From Rhodospirillales bacterium (GTDB lineage Bacteria; Pseudomonadota; Alphaproteobacteria; Micavibrionales; Micavibrionaceae): a stretch of DNA of 64,000 bases. The notes below the pieces were generated by a model. It saw only the letters and a program-made list of their open reading frames with translations, had not been told where the DNA came from and made no database searches. Made by a program: the position numbers and the translations under genes. Below, in pieces: positions 44,756-53,204 of this stretch; the first letter of the stretch is position 1, and the number at the start of each line of letters is the position of its first letter. The stretch spans positions 1,798,001-1,862,000 of the forward strand of contig CP060239.1 in NCBI GenBank assembly GCA_023898785.1. Direction: 5' to 3'.

Positions 44756-46129
44756 ATGTCGAGCCCTCAGTTTTTCAACAGTCTGACCCGTAAAAAAGAG
44801 GATTTTGTGCCTTTAAATCCTGCGCATGTACGGCTGTACGCGTGTGGACCAACGGTTTATAATTATGCGCATATTGGTAATGCGCGCATGGCTGTGGTGT
44901 TTGATTTGCTGACCCGTGTGCTTAAGAGCCTTTATCCGAAGGTTACCTATGTATCCAACATTACGGATGTAGATGACAAGATTATTGCGTCGCACAAGGC
45001 TACGGGTGAGCCGATTGATGTGATTACACGCAAATATGAGAAAATTTATAATGATGATATGGCCGCGCTGGGGTGCGCTGCGCCCGATATTCAGCCGCGG
45101 GCGACTGAGCATATTGGCGAGATGATTGCAATGATTGAAGCCTTGATTGAGCACGGGCATGCTTATGAGGCAGATGGGCATGTCTTGTTTCATGTACCGT
45201 CTTTTGAGGGTTATGGCGGGCTTTCAGGGCGAAGCCGGGATGAGCAGATTGCCGGGGCGCGGGTTGAGGTTGCGTCCTATAAGAAAGATCCGGCGGATTT
45301 TGTGTTGTGGAAACCTTCAACGGATGATGAGCCGGGTTGGGATAGCCCATGGGGGCGGGGCCGTCCGGGCTGGCATATTGAATGCAGTGCGATGAGCGCG
45401 AAGCATTTGGGCCTGCCGTTTGATATTCACGGCGGTGGGGCGGATTTGAAATTCCCGCATCACGAAAACGAGATTGCGCAAAGTTGCTGCGCATCAGGGC
45501 ATGAAGATGACTTAAGCGCTTTTGCGAAAGTCTGGGTGCATAACGGTTTTGTCACCGTTGATGGTGAGAAAATGTCCAAATCGCTGGGCAATTTTTTGCT
45601 TGTGCACGATTTGATAGAGACATATCCGGGTGAGGCGTTGCGTTTGACGTTGTTGTCGGCGCATTATCGTCAGCCTTTGGACTGGTCGGAAGATAAGGTG
45701 CAGCAAAGCCGGAAACAGCTTGACCGATTTTATACCCGTCTGGATGAGATGGCGGAGATGGATGCGGTTGAAACGGATGTGCCGCAAGGGGTTTTGGATG
45801 CTTTATGTGATGACCTGAATACGCCGCAGGCGATGGCGGAGATGAATGCGCTTTTGAAAAAAGAGAATTCTCCGGAACTTAAAGGTGAGATTCTTGCTGC
45901 GGGGAATTTATTGGGGATATTGCAGCAAAATCCCCAAGAATGGTTAGGGTTTTCTGGTGATGTAGAAAGCGGCGACAATGACTCTATTGAAGTATTGCTG
46001 CAAGAAAGGGCTGTAGCAAAAGTAGAGAAGAATTTTGCGCGGGCGGATGAAATCCGTGATCAGTTGACGGCTATGGGGATTGAAATTCTCGATACGTCTG
46101 AAGGGACGAAGTGGCGGAAAATCTCTTAG
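44756..46129 (+). CDS. cysS: Cysteinyl-tRNA synthetase
   Basis: This 457-residue class I synthetase charges tRNA-Cys. It has the zinc Cys of YACGPTVYNYAHIGNAR, which also contains the HIGH-like HIGN, followed by the class signature KMSKSLGN at about 264 and the DALR/anticodon region at the C-terminus. The ATG at 44756 is used; upstream in-frame codons belong to the region before folE. The reading frame is intact. Confidence 0.98.
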   Translation: MSSPQFFNSLTRKKEDFVPLNPAHVRLYACGPTVYNYAHIGNARMAVVFDLLTRVLKSLYPKVTYVSNITDVDDKIIASHKATGEPIDVITRKYEKIYNDDMAALGCAAPDIQPRATEHIGEMIAMIEALIEHGHAYEADGHVLFHVPSFEGYGGLSGRSRDEQIAGARVEVASYKKDPADFVLWKPSTDDEPGWDSPWGRGRPGWHIECSAMSAKHLGLPFDIHGGGADLKFPHHENEIAQSCCASGHEDDLSAFAKVWVHNGFVTVDGEKMSKSLGNFLLVHDLIETYPGEALRLTLLSAHYRQPLDWSEDKVQQSRKQLDRFYTRLDEMAEMDAVETDVPQGVLDALCDDLNTPQAMAEMNALLKKENSPELKGEILAAGNLLGILQQNPQEWLGFSGDVESGDNDSIEVLLQERAVAKVEKNFARADEIRDQLTAMGIEILDTSEGTKWRKIS

Positions 46130-46137
46130 TTCATTTT

Positions 46138-46218
46138 GTTATTGCGAGGAGAGCGATAGCTCGACGCGGCAATCTAATCCTTAAGAGATGGATTGCTTCG
46201 CCTGCGGCTCGCAATGAC
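46138..46218. repeat. Small palindromic repeat between cysS and a convergent gene
   Basis: An 81-bp imperfect inverted repeat begins GTTATTGCGAG and ends CTCGCAATGAC, with GGCAATCTAATCC/GGATTGCTTCG inside. Its core is related to the 160-bp repeats at 18330 and 43900. A half-element of the same kind lies at about 48732-48760. Confidence 0.75.
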
Positions 46219-46229
46219 GGAGGGTGCTT

Positions 46230-46961
46230 TTACCGGGCGACCAGGACTTTGTAGAAAACATATTCGGCTGGAGCGTTTGTTTTCTGGAAGCATCCGGTGA
46301 GCTTGCCATCAAGCGGTTCGCCGCCGGCTTCATCGCCAATGGTTTCATTATAGCCGAAGCTGCCAATATAGCGGGTTTCGCTAAAATCGGAGTCGGTTGG
46401 CGGGGTTGTCGAGGCATCTGTCACGCCAAGCAGGTCGTTGAGCTGCTGGCAGACGACAAGCTGGAGTTCGTCGACGATCAGGATCAGATCTGCACAAGCG
46501 GCTGCACCGCAGGTGGTGCCGACATTTTCAATTTCGTTATCTCCATATATGTGCCAGAGATTATCAGGCGTTGCTGTCGAATCCATAGCTTCGGAAGGAG
46601 CCTGTGTCCATGTTAGTCCGGCTCCGCTGGGGTGGAAGATTTTATTGAGGTCGTCGCCGCATCCAGCGTGGTTATAGTCGCTTGCCCCCCAGCTTGCGTG
46701 GTCAAAGCACAGGGCGCTTAAATCTGTGCCGCGTAGGCGGATCTGGCTGACGGCTGAGGCTATGACGTTGGCGAATTCGATTATTTCGGTAGCGTAGAGC
46801 CGTGCGCGTTCAGCGTTGAGTTGTTTGATATTGCCGCGGGTGGAGTTGGCCACGGCGAAGGATAGTGCGGCAATTAAGGCGACAGCAATCAGGATATAAA
46901 ACAGGACATTGCCACTTTCATTTTGATGATCAAGGTGGTGTTTGGTACGTGCGTGTTTCAT
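46230..46961 (-). CDS. Orphan pilin-like membrane-anchored protein
   Basis: The 243-residue protein has a charged start, then ESGNVLFYILIAVALIAALSFAV (about 15-37), a single hydrophobic helix, and a periplasmic domain with several Cys residues (DLSALCFD, HAGCGDD, TTCGAAACAD, VVCQQL, LTGCFQ). This resembles type IV pilin or pseudopilin N-termini, though no clean prepilin peptidase site (G/A then F/M) is visible. The Cys residues suggest disulfides after export. No other pilus gene is nearby. Function unknown. Confidence 0.7.
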   Translation of the reverse strand: MKHARTKHHLDHQNESGNVLFYILIAVALIAALSFAVANSTRGNIKQLNAERARLYATEIIEFANVIASAVSQIRLRGTDLSALCFDHASWGASDYNHAGCGDDLNKIFHPSGAGLTWTQAPSEAMDSTATPDNLWHIYGDNEIENVGTTCGAAACADLILIVDELQLVVCQQLNDLLGVTDASTTPPTDSDFSETRYIGSFGYNETIGDEAGGEPLDGKLTGCFQKTNAPAEYVFYKVLVAR

Positions 46962-46985
46962 TTTTTTATTATAGCTGAATTCGGC

Positions 46986-47375
46986 TTAAGCGCGAAACGC
47001 TTTGAAATCGCTTTCGCAAGATTTTGGAATATGGACGGGCATGGTTGTTTGCCCTTTAGCGGCCAGGGTGAGGAGAACTGCCCGTCCTGAGCCGATTTCG
47101 ATATTGTCGAGTATGCCGATGCCCAGTAGCGGTTTTTCGAGGGGCTGTCCGGTTTCGAGCGCTTCTTCAACTGCCCGGCGTTTGGCTTGTTCGTTTTCGC
47201 TTAAGGCGTTTAAGGGTTTAATTGAGCCGTCATTTTCCAACCATTCAAAGCTGTAGAGTGAGTTTTTCCAGCTTTCGAGCGTGCGCGCTATATCAATTGT
47301 GATTTCGATATATTGGTCCGGCCGCATCTGTGCGGTTTTGTTGTCTGTAAACTCTATGGCGGTCTTCGCATTCAT
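46986..47375 (-). CDS. Hypothetical 129-residue protein
   Basis: No family is recognised. The protein is soluble, with DQYIEITIDIARTLESWKNSLYSFEW in the first half and GIGILDNIEIGSGRAVLLTLAAKG in the second. It lies just upstream of the pilin-like gene on the same strand, with a gap of 24 bases, so the two are probably transcribed together. Confidence 0.65.
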   Translation of the reverse strand: MNAKTAIEFTDNKTAQMRPDQYIEITIDIARTLESWKNSLYSFEWLENDGSIKPLNALSENEQAKRRAVEEALETGQPLEKPLLGIGILDNIEIGSGRAVLLTLAAKGQTTMPVHIPKSCESDFKAFRA

Positions 47376-47474
47376 TTGATGATTGTTTTGGTTCCGAGAT
47401 GTGGTTTAATACAGTGTTCTTAGGGTTGTTATAACCTGTAATGAACTAATAAATTGTAAAAGGGTTACGAAAAT

Positions 47475-47657
47475 ATGACTGATAGTATGCATGTGCAAAG
47501 CCCGGAGATTATAAGTGTGCCTGAAGCGTGCGATGGCGTTTTGTGTGATGGTGGCGGGGGTGCTTTTGGTCATCCGAAGGTTTGGTACAGTTTTGAAGAT
47601 CGGGATAGCGTGGAGTGTAGTTATTGTAACAGGTTGTTTGTGAAAGAGGGCCCGTAA
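47475..47657 (+). CDS. zf-CHCC zinc-finger protein (NDUFS6-like)
   Basis: The 60-residue protein has the Cys/His pattern of the zf-CHCC family: VLCDGGGGAFGHPKVWYSF followed by VECSYCNRLF. In alphaproteobacteria and mitochondria this domain is the complex I accessory subunit homologous to NDUFS6. The small size is normal for bacterial members. No nuo genes are nearby. A gap of about 120 bases precedes the hsp20 gene. Confidence 0.88.
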   Translation: MTDSMHVQSPEIISVPEACDGVLCDGGGGAFGHPKVWYSFEDRDSVECSYCNRLFVKEGP

Positions 47658-47775
47658 AGCTGCTATCGCAGCGATGCTTGATTCAAATTTATAAAATCCT
47701 ATATAATTGGTGCGCGGTGCCTATGAAGGGCTGCATATATGATGGTTTAACTCGCTCATATGAGGAGACAAGACA

Positions 47776-48273
47776 ATGAGTACAGGACGTTTGACGTTGT
47801 TCGACAGCCCGCTTTTTTTGGGGTTTGACGAAATTGAAAAGACATTTGACCGTATGCGTAAATCTGGCGCAGAAGGTTATCCTCCTTATAATATTGAACA
47901 AATTGGCGAAAGCGGCTTGCGGATTACGCTGGCTGTGGCTGGGTTTACTATGGAGACTCTCGATGTTGAAGTTGAGAGTAATCAGTTGGTGATCCGCGGG
48001 CGGCAGCCTGAGGAGGATGAAGAGCGTGTGTATTTGCACCGCGGGATAGCGGGGCGACAATTCCAGCGCAGCTTTGTGCTGGCCGATGGGATTGAGGTGC
48101 GCGGGGCATCGCTGGATAACGGGTTGCTTCATATAGATCTGGAGCGGGTTATTCCGGAATCAAGCGCTCGCAAGATCGAGATTCAGGGTGTCAAGAAAAA
48201 CGGCGTGTTGCCCAAGGCGATTGATGTCGAAGCGTCTGATTCTGAGGAGAAGAAGGGTAAGCGGGGCGAGTAG
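47776..48273 (+). CDS. Small heat-shock protein, Hsp20/IbpA family
   Basis: The 165-residue chaperone has an alpha-crystallin domain at about 35-130: GLRITLAVAGFTMETLDVEV, LVIRGRQ, RGIAGRQFQRSFVLADGIEV and the GLLHIDLER that precedes the C-terminal extension. It holds unfolding proteins for refolding by other chaperones. GAGGAG precedes the ATG. It is followed by a DUF1150 gene, a common alphaproteobacterial pair. I see no clear heat-shock promoter or ROSE-type hairpin upstream. Confidence 0.93.
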   Translation: MSTGRLTLFDSPLFLGFDEIEKTFDRMRKSGAEGYPPYNIEQIGESGLRITLAVAGFTMETLDVEVESNQLVIRGRQPEEDEERVYLHRGIAGRQFQRSFVLADGIEVRGASLDNGLLHIDLERVIPESSARKIEIQGVKKNGVLPKAIDVEASDSEEKKGKRGE

Positions 48274-48404
48274 ATCTTAGGGTCAAAACTCATTGCTTTC
48301 ATCCATTCTGCGCGTATTAAATTTTTGACCCTAGTCTTTGTGTACGATTTTTAATGTTTTTAGGGCGTAGACGGGCTATACTAAAAGCTTGATGAGGGTA
48401 TAAA

Positions 48405-48635
48405 ATGATCAACAATCAAAGACAAACACCAGAACATCTTAAAAAACTTTCACCGCAGGATTTCCTGTCTTATGGTGTGCAGAATATTGCGTATGTACGC
48501 GAAATTCATGTTGATGGCCGTGATGGTTTTGCGGTGCATGCGGCTGATGGGACGCCGCTGTCTGTCATGGATAGTCTGGAAGAAGCGCTGCATATCATTC
48601 GTCATAATGATTTAGAATCCGCAATCTTGCATTAA
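48405..48635 (+). CDS. DUF1150 family protein
   Basis: This 76-residue protein contains LSPQDFLSYGVQNIAYVRE and the later HAADGTPLSVMDSLEEALHIIRHNDLE, the pattern of DUF1150, a short family restricted mainly to alphaproteobacteria and often encoded beside Hsp20. Its function is unknown. It lies 130 bases after the hsp20 gene and is followed by a good terminator. Confidence 0.85.
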   Translation: MINNQRQTPEHLKKLSPQDFLSYGVQNIAYVREIHVDGRDGFAVHAADGTPLSVMDSLEEALHIIRHNDLESAILH

Positions 48636-48655
48636 GCATTAGTAGTTTGGAATGT

Positions 48656-48691
48656 AAAAAACCGCCTTGTTATTAAAGGCGGTTTTGTTTT
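48656..48691 (+). terminator. Rho-independent terminator after the DUF1150 gene
   Basis: The stem AAAACCGCC (48658-48666)/GGCGGTTTT (48678-48686) with an 11-base loop is followed by GTTTT. It lies 23 bases after the stop codon. Confidence 0.85.
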
Positions 48692-48786
48692 AAGAAATTT
48701 ACGCGGAGGAGCGGAGAGGCGGAGGTGTTTTGTGGATTGCTTTGCTACGCTTGCGATGACGGTGGAAGAGGGAGAGATTATAGGGC

Positions 48787-48813
48787 CCCCGCATTGAATG
48801 CGGGGTTTCTTTT
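48787..48813 (+). terminator. Second terminator-like hairpin between convergent genes
   Basis: A tight hairpin CCCCGCATT/AATGCGGGG (48787-48805, one-base loop by strict pairing) is followed by TTTCTTTT on the plus strand. It lies between the DUF1150 gene and the end of the ptsN-like gene. Confidence 0.65.
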
Positions 48814-48828
48814 GGGAGAGGCTGTATC

Positions 48829-49299
48829 TTATGCCGCCATTAACCATCCGTCGGGGTCCATGAGCAAGGTGTTTATGGTTTGTTGGTCGTGAGATTCGTG
48901 AAGTTTGCGGTGCAGGTCTTGATTTTTTAGCAATCTGGAGATGCGCGAGAGTCGCCGAAGGTGGCGAGGACCATCACTTTCCGGAGACAATACAAAACCA
49001 ACTATATCAACAGGCTGATTATCAGCGGCATTAAAGTCAATAGGGTGAGCAAGCGTTGCCAGCATGGTGAACGGTTTTTTCGGGCCGCGGATTTGGATGT
49101 CGGGAATGGCGACGTTTTCACCGATTCCAGAGTTTGATTGGGTCTCTTTGGCGACCATGAGTTTGAATAGCATTGATGCGGGGGTGCCGAGATGTTTTTC
49201 AGCTTCTTTTGCGCATATCATAAGGACTTGTTTTGCACTGATGGCGCGTAAGTTCGGCATTATGACATCAAATTGCAAATCACGGTTATAGTCGTTCAT
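48829..49299 (-). CDS. PtsN-like EIIA-Ntr domain protein lacking the phosphorylatable His
   Basis: This 156-residue protein has the fold signature and gene position of EIIA-Ntr (PtsN), the last gene of the rpoN-hpf-ptsN set. The ISAKQVLMICAKEAEKHLG and VDIVGFVLSP segments fit the family. At the active site, where PtsN reads G(I/V)GxGIAIPH, this protein reads GIGENVAIPD: residue 67 is Asp, not His. It cannot be phosphorylated in the usual way, and Asp could mimic the phosphorylated form or the protein may have another role. The start at 49299 has GGGGAAA upstream; the open frame extends 15 codons further. Confidence 0.8.
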   Translation of the reverse strand: MNDYNRDLQFDVIMPNLRAISAKQVLMICAKEAEKHLGTPASMLFKLMVAKETQSNSGIGENVAIPDIQIRGPKKPFTMLATLAHPIDFNAADNQPVDIVGFVLSPESDGPRHLRRLSRISRLLKNQDLHRKLHESHDQQTINTLLMDPDGWLMAA

Positions 49300-49493
49300 A
49301 TTTTTATTTCCCCAACGTTTAGATTTGTTTGATTTTTCAAACAACCCAGAGTGTTGTTGAGCATGTCAGTACTGTTATATTATGGGCGGGTCCAGGGAAA
49401 AATATGCTGCGATGCATCATTAGATTTTTTGAATATGGGCGCGGTTTTGCGAGGATTTTTGCTGGAGTTAATTTTTGATGCTTTAATGTCTAT

Positions 49494-49528
49494 GAAAAAA
49501 GTATTCGGGGGCTTTTTGGGCCCCCGAA
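49494..49528 (-). terminator. Terminator after hpf
   Basis: The stem TTCGGGGGC (49504-49512)/GCCCCCGAA (49520-49528) is followed, reading the minus strand, by ACTTTTTT. It lies about 60 bases past the hpf stop and separates it from the ptsN-like gene. Confidence 0.75.
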
Positions 49529-49585
49529 AAGAAAAATTTTTAAATTTGTGGATAGTGAAAAAAGTTTTTTCTGACAGGTTTTTGA

Positions 49586-50185
49586 TCAATTTTCACCGTT
49601 TTCAGGATCGATCCAGCCGATATTGCCATCTTCGCGGGCGTGGACAATGTTCAGAGTGCCATTTTTGGCGTTAAAGAATACCAAGAATGGTTCGCCGGAC
49701 AGATCCAGACGCATGACGGCTTCGGAAACACTCATTGTTTCGATGTCTTTGGTCATTTCGGCAATGACCAAAGGCTCTTGGTCGAGACTTTCCTCGGGCT
49801 CGTCATCCTGTTCGGAGGCTGCTGCCAGAACGTAGTCACGGGCCTTAAAGATTTCGTTTTCAGGCGTTTGTTCGAGGCGTTCATGATGGTCACGTAATTT
49901 GCGTTTATAGCGACGCATTTGTTTGCCGACTTTTTCAGCTGCGGCTTCGAAAGATGCGTAAGGGTCCGGGTCGGTTGCATCGGCGACGACCATAATGTTT
50001 TTGCCGAGCTGAACCGAAATATGCGCTTTTGTACTTGCTTTGCCGTGGCCTTCTCTTGAGAAGGTTACAGTTGCGAAGGTTGCGTGATTAAAATATTTCT
50101 GGTTGAGGTCTTCGAGCTTGTCCTCAACATGGGTGCGCAGAGCATCACCGACGTCAATTTGTTTGCCATGAACATTGAGTTCCAT
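49586..50185 (-). CDS. hpf: Long-form ribosome hibernation promoting factor
   Basis: The 199-residue protein has the N-terminal HPF/RaiA ribosome-binding domain (about 1-100; MELNVHGKQIDVGDALRTHV, EGHGKASTKAHI, ADATDPDPYASFEAAAEKV) and a C-terminal dimerisation domain (about 140-195; MSVSEAVMRLDLSGEPFLVF, REDGNIGWIDP). Long-form HPF pairs 70S ribosomes into inactive 100S dimers in stationary phase. It sits directly after rpoN. Confidence 0.95.
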   Translation of the reverse strand: MELNVHGKQIDVGDALRTHVEDKLEDLNQKYFNHATFATVTFSREGHGKASTKAHISVQLGKNIMVVADATDPDPYASFEAAAEKVGKQMRRYKRKLRDHHERLEQTPENEIFKARDYVLAAASEQDDEPEESLDQEPLVIAEMTKDIETMSVSEAVMRLDLSGEPFLVFFNAKNGTLNIVHAREDGNIGWIDPENGEN

Positions 50186-50267
50186 TTGGTCTTCCTCTTA
50201 TGTGTATGTGTTTTTTCTGGTCACAATTTAGCACCTTCGGCGGGCGGAATGCAACGCGTTTCGGCGT

Positions 50268-51716
50268 TTAAGGCGCTAAATGTTTCTTTTGTTTGCGGCG
50301 CTGGACGGATGAGCCGATATGCATGGCCTCGCGGTATTTGGCCACAGTTCTTCGGGCTAGGTCTATGCCTTCATCTTTAAGGATTGCGACGATTTTATCG
50401 TCAGAAAGGATTTTCTTCGGGTCTTCTTCATCGGTGAGGGTTTTAATACGGGCCTTGACAGCCTCTGCGCTGTGGGCCGCGCCGCTTTCAGAAACCAGGG
50501 CGGTGGAGAAGAAATATTTCAGTTCGAAAATGCCGCGCGGCGTACCGATATATTTGTTGGTGGTGACGCGGGAAACCGTGCTTTCGTGCATGTCGATTTC
50601 GGCGGCTATATCAGAGAGTTTGAGGGGTTTGAGAAATTCGATACCGTAATTGAAAAAGCCGTCTTGCTGTTCGATGATTTCGGCTGCGACCTTGAGAATG
50701 GTTTGGGCGCGTTGATCCATTGCGCGCACCAGCCAGTTGGCGTTTTGGAGCTGGGTGGTTAGATATTCCTTATCCTTTTTCTGGGTCGCGGACCGTGCGA
50801 CTTCGGCGTAGTATTCGTTATTGACCAATACGCGGGGAAGGGTTTCCGTGTTGAGTTCGACGCGCCAGCCGCCGCCGAGGTTTTTGGGCAGGCGCTTCAT
50901 GATTACGTCGGGAATGGCGGTCTGAACGACGAGGTGGTCGAATTCTGCGGCCGGTTTGGGGTTAAGGCTGCGGATTTCTTCAATCATGTCTTTGAGGTAG
51001 GTTTCGTTGACACCGCAAATTTCTGCCAGACCTTTAAAATCATGATTTGCGAGCATGTCGAGATGGTCAAGGAGCGTGGTCATTGGGCCATCAAGCTGGC
51101 CGCGTTCGGAAAGCTGAAGCGCCATGCAATCGGCGAGATCATGGGCGAAGATGCCAGTGGGGTCAAAACCTTTGAGTTCACGGATGAGGGTGTTTATACG
51201 TTCGATCGAGCAGCCGAGTTTTTCAGCGAGTTCTTCGGGGTCTTCGCGCAGGTAGCCGCTTTCGTCGAGATGGTCGATGAGGAGCGCACCGATCATGTGG
51301 TCGCGGTTATCTTCAAAGGTCATGTGGAGCTGGTCGATTAAGTGTTGGCGCAGGGTTTTATCTTCGGACATACGGTTTTCAAAGGCATTTTCAATGTCCT
51401 CAAATTTTGAATTACCGCCTGCGCCGATGTCGGCCATGGAGGAGCCGGGGTCAAAATCATCATTGGTGTTTGATTTTTCAAAGGCTTCGTCGATTTCGTC
51501 TTGTTCGCCGTGTTTTTCCGGCGCGTTTTCACTGTCGTTGTCTTCAGATGTGCGTTCATCTTTTTCGAGCAGCGGGTTGGTGGCCAGTTCTTCTTCGACG
51601 ACCTCGGTCAGCTCAACATTGCTGAGTTGCAGAAGCTTGATGGCCTGCTGCAGCTGCGGGGTCATGACGAGTGCCTGCGATTGGCCGAGATTGAGGTTTT
51701 GGGAGAGCTTACTCAT
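50268..51716 (-). CDS. rpoN: RNA polymerase sigma-54 factor
   Basis: The 482-residue factor has the Gln-rich activator-interacting region I (QSQALVMTPQLQQAIKLLQLSN, about 14-35), an acidic region II, the core-binding and HTH regions with MHESTVSRVTTNKYIGTP, and the RpoN box ARRTVAKYRE near the end. It recognises -24/-12 promoters and needs AAA+ activators, none of which are in the window. It lies 30 bases after lptB. Confidence 0.97.
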   Translation of the reverse strand: MSKLSQNLNLGQSQALVMTPQLQQAIKLLQLSNVELTEVVEEELATNPLLEKDERTSEDNDSENAPEKHGEQDEIDEAFEKSNTNDDFDPGSSMADIGAGGNSKFEDIENAFENRMSEDKTLRQHLIDQLHMTFEDNRDHMIGALLIDHLDESGYLREDPEELAEKLGCSIERINTLIRELKGFDPTGIFAHDLADCMALQLSERGQLDGPMTTLLDHLDMLANHDFKGLAEICGVNETYLKDMIEEIRSLNPKPAAEFDHLVVQTAIPDVIMKRLPKNLGGGWRVELNTETLPRVLVNNEYYAEVARSATQKKDKEYLTTQLQNANWLVRAMDQRAQTILKVAAEIIEQQDGFFNYGIEFLKPLKLSDIAAEIDMHESTVSRVTTNKYIGTPRGIFELKYFFSTALVSESGAAHSAEAVKARIKTLTDEEDPKKILSDDKIVAILKDEGIDLARRTVAKYREAMHIGSSVQRRKQKKHLAP

Positions 51717-51745
51717 GCGGTCATTATACCACGATTGTGGTCTAA

Positions 51746-52525
51746 TTATAGTTTAAAGCCTTCACCGAGATAGACGCGGCGGACGTTTTTGTCGCTGATA
51801 ATTTCTTCGGCGTTTCCTTCCATAAGGACTTTTCCATCGTGCAGGATATAGGCGCGGTCAACGATGCCCAGGCAGTCGCGGACATTGTGGTCGGTAATCA
51901 GGACGCCAATGCCGCGTTCTTTCAGGTGTGAGATGAGATTTCGGATTTCTCCGACGGCGATGGGGTCTATTCCAGCCAGCGGTTCATCAAGCAGGATGAA
52001 GTCTGGACGGGCGGCCAGAGCGCGGGCGATTTCGACGCGGCGGCGTTCGCCGCCGGACAAGGCCGGGGAGGGTGTACGCCGCAAATGTTCAATGCCGAAT
52101 TCGCTTAAGAGTTCTTCGAGCAGGAGGTTCTGGTCTTCGGAGTTGAGATTTTGAGATTCCAAAACAGCGCGGAGATTTTCCTCAACATTGAGGCCGCGGA
52201 AAATCGAGGATTCTTGCGGCAGGTAGCCGATGCCTAGGCGGGCGCGGCGGTACATCGGCAGGGCGGTGATGTCTTGGCCATCTAACAGGATATAGCCGCC
52301 GTCCGGGGCTATCAGTCCGGTGGTTATGTAGAAACACGTGGTTTTACCAGCGCCGTTGGGGCCGAGCAGGGCGACGACTTCGCCGCGCTTAAGGCAGAAT
52401 GAAACGTCGCGCAGGACAGGGCGTTTTTTATAGGCTTTGGAGAGGTGCTGTACGCACAGACCTTCCTTGACCACTTTCAGTGGGACTTCTTTGCGGCGTG
52501 GTGGTTTTGTGGGTGTGGCGATCAT
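51746..52525 (-). CDS. lptB: LPS export ABC transporter ATPase
   Basis: The 259-residue ATPase drives lipopolysaccharide extraction from the inner membrane with LptF/G. It has Walker A LLGPNGAGKTT (about 53-63), the Q-loop PQESSIF, signature LSGGERRRVEI (about 155-165), Walker B FILLDEPLAGIDP and the switch His in LITDHNVRD. Its place between lptA and rpoN is conserved, though a LysE gene is inserted here. Confidence 0.96.
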   Translation of the reverse strand: MIATPTKPPRRKEVPLKVVKEGLCVQHLSKAYKKRPVLRDVSFCLKRGEVVALLGPNGAGKTTCFYITTGLIAPDGGYILLDGQDITALPMYRRARLGIGYLPQESSIFRGLNVEENLRAVLESQNLNSEDQNLLLEELLSEFGIEHLRRTPSPALSGGERRRVEIARALAARPDFILLDEPLAGIDPIAVGEIRNLISHLKERGIGVLITDHNVRDCLGIVDRAYILHDGKVLMEGNAEEIISDKNVRRVYLGEGFKL

Positions 52526-52541
52526 GCGGTTAGCTTGGTCT

Positions 52542-53189
52542 TTAATGTATTTTACTTAAGGCTAAACGTACACCAAGCGCTAAGAGAAGTCCACCGCAGA
52601 TGCGCTCAATCCAGTGGGCGATGCGCATGAAGCGGGCTTTGATGTGGGGGTTGGTGAGTACGATTGTGACGAGGCTGAACCAAATGATTTCGGTTAGTAT
52701 TGATGTTATACCAAAGGCGGTTAGCCATGTCAGGCTTGTTTCGGACGAGATAAACTGCATGTAAAAGGCAGGGAAAAAGACCAAAGCTTTGGGATTTAGT
52801 ACATTGGTTAGGAAGCCGATTTGCAAGGCTTTGTAGGTTGAAATATTGGTCTTGCCATTGCTTTGTTTTTGGGCGTTTACGGCTTTGTTGTTGTGTTTAT
52901 TGGCTTGGAGGGCTTTGATGCCGATATAGATCAGGTAAGTTGCGCCTATATATTTTATGACATTAAAAATGAATACGGACTGTGCCAGAATTACGGCGAT
53001 GCCGGCCAGGGCGAAAATGGCATGGATGGCAACACCAAGGCCGAGGCCGATTGCGGTGAAGATTCCGGTTTTGCGATCATAGGCCATGGCATTGCGCAAT
53101 GTGATGACGAAGGCCGGGCCGGGTGATATTGTTGCGGCGAGATTGATTGAAGCGAAAACGAGCCAAAGCATTATAAATTCCATGTTCAT
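52542..53189 (-). CDS. LysE/RhtB-family amino acid exporter
   Basis: The 215-residue inner-membrane protein has six predicted spans and the family start LAATISPGPAFVITLRNAMAYDRKTGIFTAIGLGLG, with the conserved SPGP. Members export amino acids such as lysine, threonine or homoserine lactones. It lies between lptA and lptB on the same strand with gaps of about 15 bases, breaking the lptA-lptB pairing, so it is an insertion that is co-transcribed with them. Confidence 0.92.
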   Translation of the reverse strand: MNMEFIMLWLVFASINLAATISPGPAFVITLRNAMAYDRKTGIFTAIGLGLGVAIHAIFALAGIAVILAQSVFIFNVIKYIGATYLIYIGIKALQANKHNNKAVNAQKQSNGKTNISTYKALQIGFLTNVLNPKALVFFPAFYMQFISSETSLTWLTAFGITSILTEIIWFSLVTIVLTNPHIKARFMRIAHWIERICGGLLLALGVRLALSKIH

Positions 53190-53204
53190 ATCCTAACAAA
53201 AAGA

